In this document: positions 49,108-60,579 of the stretch, piece after piece
How positions within the stretch are numbered: position 1 is the stretch's first letter
Layout: each line of letters starts with the position of its first letter
Assembly (NCBI GenBank): GCA_933228675.1
Contig: OW121742.1
Location: forward strand, 110,661,601 to 110,725,600
Direction of reading: 5' to 3'
Source: Stomorhina lunata
Taxonomy: Eukaryota; Arthropoda; Insecta; Diptera; Rhiniidae
Length of the DNA stretch: 64,000 nt
Notes under the pieces: model-generated
The model's database searches: none
The model's input: only the letters and a program-made list of their open reading frames with translations
What the model was told of the DNA's origin: nothing
Program-made: the position numbers and the translations under genes

Positions 49108-50395
49108 CAAATATCGTCAACTTTTCTATAGAAATGTGTTCCTAGCGTCAACTTTTCTATAGAAATGTCTTCCTAACGTCAACTTTTCTATAGAAATGTC
49201 TTCCTAACGTCAACTTTTCTATAGAAATGTCTTCCTAACGTCAACTTTTCTATAGAAATGACTTCCTAACGTCAACTTTTCTATAGAAATGTCTTCCTAA
49301 CGTCAACTTTTCTATAGAAATGTCTTCCTAACGTCAACTTTTCTATAGAAATGTCTTCCTAACGTCAACTTTTCTATAGAAATGTCTTCCTAACGTCAGC
49401 TTTTCTATAGAAATGTCTTCCTAACGTCAACTTTTCTATAGAAATGTCTTCCTAACGTCAACTTTTCTATAGAAATGTCTTCCTAACGTCAACTTTTCTA
49501 TAGAAATGTCTTCCTAACGTCAACTTTTCTATAGAAATGTCTTCCTAACGTCAACTTTTCTATAGAAATGTCTTCCTAACGTCAACTTTTCTATAGAAAT
49601 GTCTTCCTAACGTCAACTTTTCTATAGAAATGTCTTCTTAACGTCAACTTTTCTATAGAAATGTCTTCCTAACGTCAACTTTTCTATAGAAATGTCTTCC
49701 TAACGTCAACTTTTCTATAGAAATGTCTTCCTAACGTCAACTTTTCTATAGAAATGTCTTCCTAACGTCAACTTTTCTATAGAAATGTCTTCCTAACGTC
49801 AACTTTTCTATAGAAATGTCTTCCTAACGTCAACTTTTCTATAGAAATGTCTTCCTAACGTCAACTTTTCTATAGAAATGTCTTCCTAACGTCAACTTTT
49901 CTATAGAAATGTCTTCCTAACGTCAACTTTTCTATAGAAATGTCTTCCTAACGTCAACTTTTCTATAGAAATGTGTTCCTAGCGTCAACTTTTCTATAGA
50001 AATGTCTTCCTAACGTCAACTTTTCTATAGAAATGTCTTTCTATCGTCAACTTTTCTATAGAAATGTTTTCCTTTGGTCAACTTCTATATAGAAATGTTT
50101 TCCTTTTGTCAACTTTTCTATAGAAATGTTTTTACTATGGAAATGTCTTCCTATCGTCATTTTTTCTATAGAAACGCTTCCCATCGTCATTTTTCCTATA
50201 GAAATGTCTTCCTTTCGTCAACTTGTCTATAGAAATGCCTTCCTTTGGTGAACTTTTCTATAGAAATGTTTTCCTTTGGTCAACTTTTCTATAGAAATGT
50301 TTTCCTTCGGTCAACTTTTCTATAGAAATGTCTTCCCATCGTCATTTTTTTTATAGAAATGTCTTCCTATCGTAAACTTTTCTCTAGAAATGTTA
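49108..50395 (+). repeat. Family-c minisatellite filling the last intron of the SPSB3-like gene (about 41 units)
   Basis: 31-bp units with the private variant CCTAACGTCAACTTTTC (instead of CCTTTGGTC), almost invariant from 49140 to 50035, then mixed CTATCGTC, CTTTGGTC and CTTCGGTC units to 50395. The array occupies about 93% of the 1,379-bp intron (49053-50431), leaving about 55 bp at the acceptor end and 36 bp at the donor end. Relative to the transcript it reads as the reverse complement. Confidence 0.95.
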
Positions 50396-50431
50396 GGAAT
50401 AAAAAATAAAATAATAAATAAAATGTCATAC

Positions 50432-50990
50432 CATTATATTTATGTTTCCTGCTCAGGCGGGATTTGGAAGACAAGACAGCCTCATCTAATATATCATATT
50501 CATTTGTTTTACTTTCCCTTGAGTATCTTACTGGAGGCGCCAAAAACCAATAATTATTTAAAATAGTCTTAAGACCCGGCAGTTGTCTCAGCTCCTCCAA
50601 GGCTTTAGGCTGATTTACCAAGGCCCTAAAGGCTCTTAATTGCAAACATTCCATTTGAGAGGTGGCATTTATAAGACGTATACAGGATTTGGCGGCGGTA
50701 GAGCAGACCATGGGATAAAGTTTTAGTTTGGGATCATTGGGTATATTGGTATAGGCCACACCCAAAGAGCGACGATTGAGAAAGAATTCCAGTTGGCCCC
50801 GGACACGATCAAGCAACACACCCAATATACAGCCTTGAGAGAATTTTTCACCATATTTTAAATGTACTCCCTTGTGATGGATTTTACCCATATAGGAGAA
50901 ACCCCAGAAATGGGCATTGGTACCCAAGGCAGAGACAAAATGGAATTTGAATTGAGTTAAGGCTATTTTATCCGAGCCAATGCCGAACAT
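50432..50990 (-). CDS. SPSB3-like gene, exon encoding the C-terminal half of the SPRY domain and the SOCS box
   Basis: Internal exon of an SPRY-domain, SOCS-box protein, the family that recruits substrates to Cullin-5/Elongin B-C ubiquitin ligases. The minus-strand acceptor TTTTTCTTACAG ends at 50991 and the frame begins with ATG TTC GGC; the donor G|GTATGA is at 50432/50431. About 186 codons are seen. SPRY hallmarks: HFWGFSYMGKIHHKG (residues about 29-43), FSQGCILGVLLD, GQLEFFLNRRSLGVAY and LYPMVCSTAAKSCIRL. The SOCS-box-like region is LQLRAFRALVNQPKALEEL then LPGLKTILNNYWFLAPP. The VCSTAAKS and RRSLGVA motifs fit SPSB3 better than SPSB1/2/4. The N-terminal half of the SPRY domain must lie in upstream exons, which I did not find between 51.0 and 64.0 kb, so they may be beyond the window. 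Confidence 0.85.
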
Positions 50991-50995
50991 CTGTA

Positions 50996-51424
50996 AGAAA
51001 AAGAGAGAAATTTTAAAACACTTTTCCATCTACCCTCGTTTATATACCTCACATATCATTTAACTTTCTAATTGTTATTCATCTAAACTATTTCTCACAA
51101 TTAATTTAAATTGTTATTTCAATTGTAGTGTATCGTCACATCATTCTCGTCCGTGTAAGTTTGGTCATAGTCAAGTTTTCATTTTTCTATTATTTATTTA
51201 AACTTGAAATGTTTTGTAACTGTGTATGCAAATAATAAAAAAAAACTTAACTTTTAATTTATGTTAAATGAATTCTATTAGAACTGCAATAAAAAATAAC
51301 ACTCCCAGCACTTGAAATGCGGCCCCCAAGCCCCCTATAACAACAGGTGCCTATTTTGTAAAATAAATTCATCTCGATTTAAATTTAAATATGATGAGAT
51401 CATTTGCCATAAGTTTTTGTTAAT
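50996..51424. other. Unique AT-rich stretch, presumed upstream intron of the SPSB3-like gene
   Basis: No coding exon is recognised on the minus strand. It begins with the polypyrimidine tract of the acceptor at 50991. Confidence 0.45.
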
Positions 51425-53110
51425 CATTTCTATAGAAAAGTGGACCAAAGGAAGACTTTTCTAGAGAAAAGTTGACAAAAGGAAGACATTTCTATACAAA
51501 AGTTGACCGAAAAAAGACATTTCTATAGAAAATTTTACTAAAGGAAGACATTTCTATAGAAAAGTTGACGATAGGAAGACATTTCTATAGAAAAGTTGAC
51601 GATAGGAAGACATTTCTATAGAAAAGTTGACGATTGAAAAACATTTTTATAGAAAAGTTGACGATATGAAGACATTTCTACAGAAAAGTTGGCAATAGGA
51701 AGACATTTCTATAGAAAAAATGACGACAGGAAGACATTTCTATAGAAAAGTTGACGACAGGAAGACATTTCTATAGAAAAGTTGACGATAGGAAGACATT
51801 TCTATAGAAAAGTTGACGATAGGAAGACATTTCTATAGAAAAGTTGACGATAGGAAGACATTTCTATAGAAAAGTTGACCAAAGGAATACATTTCTATAG
51901 AAAAGTTGACCAAAGGAAGACATTTTTAGAGAAAAGTTGACCAAAGGAAGACATTTTTAGAGAAAAGTTGACCAAAGGTATACTTTTCTAGAGAAAAGTT
52001 GACCAAAGGAAGACTTTTTAACAGAAAAGTTGACCAAAGGAAGACTTTTCTAGAGAAAAGTTGACCAAAGGAAGACTTTTCTGACCAAAGTTGACCAAAG
52101 GAAGACTTTTCAACAGAAAAGTTGACCAAAGGAAGACTTTTCTAGAGAAAAGTTGACCAAAGGAAGACTTTTCTAGAGAAAAGTTGACCAAAGGAAGACT
52201 TTTCTAGAGAAAAGTTGACCAAAGGAAGACTTTTCTAGAGAAAAGTGGACCAAAGGAAGGCTTTTCTAGAGAAAAGTTGACCAAAGGAAGACTTTTCTAG
52301 AGAAAACTTGACCAAAGGAAGACTTTTCTAGAGAAAAGTTGACCAAATGAAGACTTTTCTAGAGAAAAGTTGACCAAAGGACGGCTTTTCTAGAGAAAAG
52401 TTGACCAAAGGAAGAATTTTCTAGAGAAAAGTTGACCAAAGAAAGACTTTTCTAGGGAAAAGTTGACCAAAGGAAGACTTTTCTAGAGAAAAGTTGACCA
52501 AAGGAAGGCTTTTCTAGAGAAAAGTTGACCAAAGGAAGACTTTTCTAGAGAAAAGTTGACCAAAGGACGGCTTTTCTAGAGAAAAGTTGACCAAAGGAAG
52601 AATTTTCTAGAGAAAAGTTGACCAAAGAAAGACTTTTCTAGGGAAAAGTTGACCAAAGGAAGACTTTTCTAAAGAAAAGTTGACCAAAGGAAGACTTTTC
52701 TAGAAAAAAGTTGACCAAAGGAAGACTTTTCTAGAGAAAAGTTGACCAAAGGAAGACTTTTTTAGAGAAAAGTTGACCAAAGGAAGACTTTTCTAGAGAA
52801 AAGTTGACCAAAGGAAGACTTTTCTAAAGAAAAGTTGACCAAAGGAAGAATTTTCTAGAGAAAAGTTAACCAAAGAAAGACTTTTCTAAAAAAAAGTTGA
52901 CCAAAGGAAGACTTTTCTAGAGAAAAGTTGACCAAAGGAAGACTTTTCTAAGAGAAAAGTTGACCAAAGAAAGGCTTTTCTAGAGAAAAGTTGACCAAAG
53001 GAAGACTTTTCTAAAGAAAAGTTGACCAAAGGAAGACTTATTTAGAGAAAAGTTGACTAAAGGAAGATTTTTTTAGAGAAAAGTTGACCAAAGGAAGTTA
53101 TTTCTATAGA
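51425..53110 (-). repeat. Family-c 31-bp minisatellite, minus orientation (about 54 units)
   Basis: Units read AAAAGTTGACCAAAGGAAGAC. The left part (51540-51870) carries GACGATAGGAAGAC, matching the CTATCGTC variant seen inverted elsewhere. From 51930 to 53090 the TTTCTATAGAAAA palindrome is replaced by TTTCTAGAGAAAA in nearly all units, a block-wide switch. Confidence 0.95.
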
Positions 53111-53515
53111 AAACTTTTGTATAGAAATGTCTTCATTTGGTCAACTTTTCTATAGAAATGTTTTCCTTTGGTCAACTTTTCTATAGAAATGTCTTCATTT
53201 GGTCAACTTTTCTATAGAAATGTCTTCCTTTGGTCAACTTTTCTATATAAATGTCTTAATTTGGTCAACTTTTCTATAGAAATGTCTTCCTTTGGTCAAC
53301 TTTTCTATAGAAATGTTTTCCTTTGGTCAACTTTTCTATAGAAATGTCTTGCTTGGGTCAGCTTTTCTAAAGAAATGTCTTTCCTTGGTCAATTTTTCTA
53401 TAGAAATGTCTTGCTTTGGTCACTTTTCTATCGGAATATCTTCCTTTGGTCAACTTTTCTACAGAAATATCTTCCTTTGGTCAAATTTTCTATGTTAATG
53501 TCTTTCTATGGTCCA
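53111..53515 (+). repeat. Family-c minisatellite, plus orientation (about 13 units)
   Basis: The orientation flips at about 53105-53125 (AGAAAACTTTTGTATAGAAA). Units are CTTCATTTGGTCAACTTTTC or CTTCCTTTGGTC. Two more minus-oriented units follow at 53516-53580. Confidence 0.93.
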
Positions 53516-53580
53516 AAGGTGACCAAAGGAAGACTTTTCTATAAAAAAGTTGACCAAAGGAAGACTTTTCTATAGCAAAT
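53516..53580 (-). repeat. Family-c minisatellite, minus orientation (2 units)
   Basis: GGTGACCAAAGGAAGACTTTTC units end the array after a second orientation switch near 53515. Confidence 0.85.
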
Positions 53581-55160
53581 ATTATTTTTTCAAAATTTAT
53601 TTGAGATATCGTGACTCTTTCGAGTACCTTTCGATTAAAAGTATTAAATTAAAAGACCATAAACAATTTTCTAAAGCATGAACAACTGCTATCAATAAAA
53701 AAAAAACTATTTATTTATTTCTCACATTTAATCAAGAACACCTACTAAGTAAATGATAGAGGAAAAAAAACAACTACCTTTTAAAAAATATTATAAATAA
53801 TAACAATAAAGGCAAGCCATAAGCTGATAGACTGAATGACTGACTGCATATGCACAGTGCACCAAGCCCTAAAGAACGCTACTCAAAACCAAAACAAAAT
53901 GTTCACGTGAAGAGTGAATGATCACCGAATGAAAAACAAACAAAATATGTACTTCAATTAAAAAAATTGAAAAGAAAAAAACCTTGTCATAAAGCCGGCT
54001 AGATTTTCAAATTTACAATTTTATAATCATTTATAGTCAGTTAGAATTACATGTAAATTTTTGTTATTTATTTGTTTATAAAACGATAATAATAAAAAAA
54101 ATATTTATCAAAAGATTTGCAGCTATTACAAGTGTTAATTTATCTTCAAAGCAGAGGCTTTGAATGAGCGATACTAGAGATCACCTTAACCCTTTTACAA
54201 ATCGATCATAACTAATGATATTCCCAAGATTTCCAAAAAAAAAAAATAATTCAAAAAGAAAAATTATTCGCATTTGATCACAATCTATTACATTTATTTA
54301 TTAATGTAATAGACAATTTATTGATAAAAACAAACAAAAAAATGTTGTGGGGACAACCAATTCCTTTTTACTTTTAGACAGATCGAAAACCTCGCATTAT
54401 TACCCATTTTACAAACACAATCATTACGAATTATGTTTGTAAATCAAAGGTAAGATCCCAGATTATCTACTGATCAAAAGTAAACACAAACATTTTTCTG
54501 TTTCATCCTCCTTCACTTTGATCTGTTTCAAATACACCCCGAATTTGACACTAAAAGGGTTAATTTTGAAATAAGAAAAAATAAATAGATTTAAATTTTA
54601 TGCCAAATTGTTTGAAGATAATGGCACGCTTCTTCTTTAAATCTATTGTGATGTCATTTAAAATTTTTCTGATTTTTTTTTATATTATAGTCGGAAACAA
54701 TTTTTGGCGGTTTGTTCTTTTGCCAATTATTTCGTGATAATTAGTTAAATTAGACGCCTAGGTGCCGGCATTTTTCATAATCATGGCGCTATAGTCACAA
54801 TGAATAACAAAATTTTTGGCAATTAGATAAACCCAAGTATAATAAAAACGAAAAAAATAGTCCTAACGAAAAAAAAATGGGACCTAACGAACTAAGGGGA
54901 CCCTTACGAGAATTCATGAAGAGCATACGATAATACCGAATAGTATTATCGGTCATACTACCGCTGGAATAATGGATGCTAAGTATTAGGTGTCAAACTT
55001 TGCTTTCGCCGTTTCTTTTTTCCCCGAAATTCGAGGCTTCATTGAAATAAACTGCTTATACATTTACGATTTAAAGCAAAGACTCTATAATACAAAGATC
55101 TTACACTTCCATACATTGATTTGCCATATGGTCGTTTTGAAAAGTCCCATAAAACGCTTT
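53581..55160. other. Unique AT-rich stretch, no gene recognised
   Basis: A perfect 9-bp hairpin is present at 54928-54951 (CGATAATAC, loop CGAATA, GTATTATCG). I looked on the minus strand for upstream SPSB3-like exons and saw none. The plus-strand frame at 54990-55217 ends in family-c repeat and has no known domain. Confidence 0.45.
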
Positions 55161-56556
55161 TACTCTAATTCTATAGAAAAGTTGACCAACAGATGGCATT
55201 TTTATAAAAAAAGTTGACCAAAGGAACAATTTCTATAGAAAAAGCTGACCAAACCAAAACATTTCTATAGAAAAGTTGACCAAAGGAATACATTTCTATA
55301 GAAAAGTTGACCAAATGAAGGCATTTCTTTAGAAAAGTTGACCAAACCAAAACATTTCTATAGAAAAATTGACCAATGAAAGACATTTCTATAGAAAAGT
55401 GGACCAAAGGAATACTTTTCTATAGAAAAGTTGACCAAAGGAAAACTTTTCTAAAAAAAAGTTGACCAAAGGAAGTCATTTCTTTAGAAAAGTTGAACAA
55501 AGGAAGACATTACTATAGAAAAGTTGACCAAAGGAAGATATTTCCATAGAAAAGTAGATCAAAGGAAGACATTTCTATAGAAAAAATGAACAAAGGAAGA
55601 CATTTCTATAGAAAAGTTGACCAAAGGAAGACATTTCTATAGAAAATTGACCAAAGGAACCCATTTCTTTAGAAAAGTTAACCTACGGAACCCATTTCTT
55701 TAGAAAAGTTGACTAAAATACGACTTTTCTAGAGAAAACTTGACCAAAGGAAGACATTTCTATAGAAAAGTTGACCATATAAAGACATTTCTATAGAAAA
55801 GTTGACCAAAGGAAGACATTTCTATAGAAAAGTTGATCAAACGAAGACATTTCTATAGAAAAGTTGACTAAAAGAAGACTAAAGAAAAGTTGACCGATTC
55901 AAGACATTTCTAAAGAAAAGTTGACCGAAGAAAGACAGTTCTAAAGAAAAGTTGACCTAAGAAAGACATTTCTAAAGAAAAGTTGACCAAAGAAAGATAT
56001 TAAAAAAAAAATTCTAAAGAATATTTGACCAAAGGAAGACATTTCTATAAAAAAAAATTGACCAAAGGAAGACATTTCTAAAGAAAAGCTGACCAAAGAA
56101 GACATTTTTAAAGAAAAGTTCACCAAAGGAAGACATTTCTTTACAAAAGTTGACCAAAAGAACCCATTTCTTTCGAAAAGTTGACCAAAGGAAGACATTT
56201 TAATAGAAAAGTTGACCAAAGAAAGACATTTCTAAAGAAAAGTTGACCAAAGAAAGACATTTGTATACAAAAGTTGACCAAAAGAACCCATTTCTTTGGA
56301 AAAGTTGACCAAAGGAACACATTTCCATACAAAAGTTGAAAAAGGAAGACATTTCTATAGAAAAGTTGACCAAAGTTGACCAGTAGAAAAGTTGACCAAA
56401 GGAAGACATTTCTGTAGAAAAGTTGACCAAAGAAAGACATTTCTGTAGAAAAGTTGACAAAAGGAATATATTTATAAAGAAAAGTTGACCAAAGGAAGAC
56501 ATTTCTAAAGAAAAGTTGACCAAGCGAAGACATTTCTATAGAAAAGTTGACCAACA
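55161..56556 (-). repeat. Family-c 31-bp minisatellite, minus orientation, diverged (about 45 units)
   Basis: TTTCTATAGAAAAGTTGACC and AAAGGAAGACA units with many private changes (TTTCTTTAGAAAAG, TTTCTAAAGAAAAG, GGAACCCA). The minus-strand open frames at 55941-56569 (VNFSIEMSSFGQLF-type) are repeat translations. Confidence 0.93.
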
Positions 56557-56574
56557 GAGTTGGTTTCAAGAAAC

Positions 56575-57205
56575 TAAGGCGCTTGAGTGCTTATTTCGAC
56601 ACATGAAAGAGGTCATCGAAAGAGTCATCCGAGCAACCATCTTACGGATCCCCCCGTAATAATAATTAAGAGTGTCAAAGTATCATTTTCCACTACGACA
56701 GTTACGTACTAGATTAGAGAAATTCTCGAAGAGATCAGGAAGATTAAGACAGATTTTTATCCCTAATAGAGGGATGAAGAAGCTCCCTTCTTTATCCTTC
56801 CCAGTAAGGGTTAAGACCAACAAGCTGCAAGATCGGTTGCATGAAAGGCTACCAAGCATTTTGAATGATTATTATCATAAATGGGCCACATTTGCTTTAA
56901 AACTGGTCAAGTGGACCAAGTTTTCTGGGCTGATCCGTATAAATATAGCTGTATTTGCAATTTTCAGGCGGAGAGCGGCAAGCCCGTAAATTGGTCAACC
57001 TGTTCCTGACTAAGGAGGGCACCAGATTTAGCAAGTTTTTCCACAATACAGCAATGTCTCTTCATTTGCAAGTGGTAACAGATGGACATTAAATAGAGAT
57101 TTTATGACGGTCTGACTCTCTATACAGAAACGAATATCTCTGTCGTTTATTCTTCGGTATCTTAACCACTTGACTGCCTTGTATATAGCCGATATATCCG
57201 TCAGA
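56575..57205 (-). pseudogene. Decayed I/Jockey-type non-LTR retrotransposon: RNase H end and 3' tail
   Basis: On the minus strand, 57201 down to about 57064 reads TDISAIYKAVKWLRYRRIND then RDIRFCIESQTVIKSL, the pattern of the RNase H domain in I/Jockey/R1-type elements (where an E-x-x-A-I-x-K-A segment and a DSQ-A-IK segment are usual; here ESQT replaces DSQA). Downstream come ELAKSGALL-like sequence (EKLAKSGALLSQEQVDQF), GLPLSA, LYLYGSAQKTWST and LKQMWPIYDNNHSKCLV, interrupted by several stops. The catalytic Asp change and stops show it is dead. The upstream RT domain is not present in the window. Confidence 0.6.
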
Positions 57206-57943
57206 AGACGTAGTACATACTTCTACATAACTTTAAGTAGATCTACTTAGTTTTAAGTACTTCTATTAAATATGAAGTACTAAATAATAGTATTTTAAAG
57301 TACTATTTAAAATAAAGAACTTAAGGGAAGGTTAGGTCCGGTAAAGTTGAAGCAAATTCAATTTTTTTCTTATATTAAAGTCTTTTATCAATTTAAACTA
57401 TTTCAAAAACTAAACATATTTCAAAAACTATTGTAGATCTTTAGCGTCTACCACTTAAATTTATAAATAAATTGATCATAATTATTTTTAGATTATACGT
57501 TATAGAAAAATATTTTTAGATTTCATTGATAGATCGAAAGAACAAATAGAGTAAAATGTAATTGAAAGAAGAAAAACTACCGGCAAATGATCATTGATAA
57601 AGCAAATTGATCATTCATAAAGAGAATTTGCTATAAAGATATTACAGATTGAGGACAAATTAATGTAAAAATCTCTGAAAATTCTGCCTGCAAAAGGATG
57701 ATAGCGTTATCACCGAATCTAGAAAAAAAATTGCAAATATTTGTTTTTCTTTAACAATTTTTTTTCTTATTTAATAAATTCTTAACACGTTGTAATATAA
57801 TTTGTTAATTTGAACCCTTTCAAGGGCTCACCTAAGTCATAAAATCTCTTAAAATTGAACTTTTATTTAAATTGCCGGCGATAAGAGTGGAAAATTTTTG
57901 AAATCTTTCTTTAGACTATGAAAAAAACATGTTATGTGTAATA
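57206..57943. other. AT-rich stretch with a palindromic AAGTACTT-rich segment
   Basis: 57225-57300 repeats AAGTAGATCTACTT, AAGTACTT and AAGTACTATT words and could form small hairpins. No gene is seen. Confidence 0.4.
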
Positions 57944-60577
57944 CAGTGACGGTCATTAGTTTACGACGCCTTTTAAATTAAACTTTGGTTAGAAGTTTCT
58001 TTTCGATTAACAAAAAATATATTTAAATAATTTGAGAAGATATTTTTCGAACTGTTTATATTTTTTTGATTCAATGGGGAACTACGTTAAAACCCGTTAA
58101 TGTAGTAAGAGCAATCAAAATATGGGTTAAGACGTCGGGCTAGTAACCCACTCCTGGAAAAAACAATTACTACGAAATTGCCGACTCCCCAATATAAGAC
58201 AAAAACGCGCGAAACTTTAAAGGAAAAATTGAAGAATATGTGCACAAGATAGAAGCGCATGGAAGTCTAACATGTGCTCGGTCTCTCACCTACACAGGTT
58301 GCAAATACAGGCCATTTGTCTAAGTAATTGATTAGTCATTATTAAATTATGAAATCATTATTAAAATTGATGGTCTCAAGTATCTAAAATAAATGGTCGA
58401 TAGTTAATGGTTTTAGCTATCTAAAGTAGATGGTCTCAACTATCTAACTGAGATGGTCTCGACTATCTAAAGTCGATGGTCTCGACTATCTATAGTCGAT
58501 GGTCTCAACGATCTATAATCGATGGTCTCGACTATCTATAGTCGATGTTCTCTACTATCTTTAGTCGATGGTCTCGACTATCTACATTCGATGGTCTCGA
58601 CTATCTATAGTCGATGGTCTCCACAATCTATAGTCGATGGTCTCGACTATCTATAGTCGATGGTCTCGACTATCTATAGTCGATGGTCTCGACTATCTAT
58701 AGTCGATGGTCTCGACTATCTATAGTCGATGGTCTCGACTATCTATAGTCGATGGTCTCGACTATCTATAGTCGATGGTCTCGACTATCTATAGTCGATG
58801 GTCTCTACTATCTTTAGTAGATGGTCTCGACTATCTTTAGTTGATGGTCTCGACTATCTACATTCGATGGTCTCGACTATCTATAGTCGATGGTCTCGAC
58901 TATCTATAGTCGATGGTCTCAACTATCTATAATCGATGGTCTCGACTATCTATAGTCGATGTTCTCTACTATCTTTAGTCGATGGTCTCGACTATCTACA
59001 TTCGATGGTCTCGACTATCTATAGTCGATGGTCTCAACTATCTATAATCGATGGTCTCGACTATCTATAGTCGATGTTCTCTACTATCTTTAGTCGATGG
59101 TCTCGACTATCTACATTCGATGGTCTCGACTATCTATAGTCGATGGTCTCGACTATCTATAGTCGATGGTCTCGACTATCTATAGTCGATGGTCTCGACT
59201 ATCTATAGTCGATGGTCTCGACTATCTATAATCGATGGTCTCAACTATCTAACTGAGATGGTCTCGACTATCTAAAGTCGATGGTCTCGACTATCTATAG
59301 TCGATGGTCTCAACTATCTATAATCGATGGTCTCGACTATCTATAGTCGATGTTCTCTACTATCTTTAGTCGATGGTCTCGACTATCTACATTCGATGGT
59401 CTCGACTATCTATAGTCGATGGTCTCAACTATCTATAATCGATGGTCTCGACTATCTATAGTCGATGTTCTCTACTATCTTTAGTCGATGGTCTCGACTA
59501 TCTACATTCGATGGTCTCGACTATCTATAGTCGATGGTCTCGACTATCTACATTCGATGGTCTCGACTATCTATAGTCGATGGTCTCGACTATCTATAGT
59601 CGATGGTCTCGACTATCTATAATCGATGGTCTCAACTATCTAACTGAGATGGTCTCGACTATCTAAAGTCGATGGTCTCGACTATCTATAGTCGATGGTC
59701 TCAACTATCTATAATCGATGGTCTCGACTATCTATAGTCGATGTTCTCTACTATCTTTAGTCGATGGTCTCGACTATCTACATTCGATGGTCTCGACTAT
59801 CTATAGTCGATGGTCTCGACTATCTATAGTCGATGGTCTCGACTATCTATAGTCGATGGTCTCGACTATCTATAGTCGATGGTCTCAACTATCTATAGTC
59901 GATGGTTTCGACTATCTATAGTCGATGGTCTCTACTATCTTTAGTAGATGGTCTCGACTATCTTTAGTTGATGGTCTCGACTATCTACATTCGATGGTCT
60001 CGACTATCTATAGTCGATGGTCTCGACTATCTATAGTCGATGGTCTCGACTATCTATAGTCGATGGTCTCGACTATCTATAGTCGATGGTCTCGACTATC
60101 TATAGTCGATGATCTCGACTATCTATAGTCGATGGTTTCGACTATCTATAGTCGATGGTTTCGACTATCTATAGTCGATGGTCTCTACTATCTTTAGTCG
60201 ATGGTCTCGACTATCTATAGCCGATGGTCTCGACTATCTATAGCCGATGGTCTCGACTATCTATAGTCGATGGTCTCGACTATCTATAGTCGATGGTCTC
60301 GACTACCTATAGGATTATCTCTTGTTGCCATCTTCAATATGAATAATAATTGACAAGGCAACTGAGGTTGTGTTATCAAATATCAGTTACCATATGTAAA
60401 GTTGAATTACAATACACAATCCAAGTGTCTTCATTACATTGAATTATTAAATGAAGAAAAAGCTCTTAGCTCTTTAAAATTCTGCCAACAAGTAAAAAAC
60501 TGAGCCTTAGTTCGAGGTGAATATTAAATTGTATGGAAAATTTTTTAGTGGCTGTCGTAAACTAGTGAACGGCAGTG
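57944..60577. mobile_element. Tc1/mariner-like inverted-repeat element carrying a satellite array, no transposase
   Basis: The left end CAGTGACGGTCATTAGTT... (57944-57970) and right end (60550-60577; reversed CACTGCCGTTCACTAGTT...) match over about 27 bp with few differences, both continuing with TACGAC-GCC. Both ends are flanked by TA (57942-57943 and 60578-60579), the Tc1/mariner target duplication. The 2.6-kb interior has no transposase. It holds a fragment similar to the 5' region of an RTE element (58100-58200, GGGCTAGTAACCCACTCCTG) and the 23-bp array at 58366-60312. Confidence 0.7.
58366..60312. repeat. 23-bp palindromic satellite array (about 84 units) inside the Tc1-like element
   Basis: The unit is GGTCTCGACTATCTATAGTC + GAT. 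It contains TCGACTAT-CT-ATAGTCGA, an 18-bp palindrome with a 2-nt centre. Variant units (AACTGAGATGG; TTCTCTACTATCTTTAG; CTACATTCGATGG; CTATAATCGATGG) recur in the same order. AACTGAG markers at 58446, 59251 and 59642 are 805 and 391 bp apart, exactly 35 and 17 units, revealing a higher-order structure. Confidence 0.95.
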
Positions 60578-60579
60578 TA

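Noticed and set aside
51121..51160. Possible plus-strand micro-exon between TTTCAATTGTAG and GTAAGT
   Set aside because: Only about 26 nt, no partner exons, and it lies antisense in the presumed intron of the SPSB3-like gene. Chance splice-site words are common in AT-rich DNA.
56672..56989. Plus-strand open frame of 105 codons
   Set aside because: It is antisense to the decayed non-LTR RNase H tail, which reads better on the minus strand (KQMWPIYD, ELAKSGALL-like motifs).
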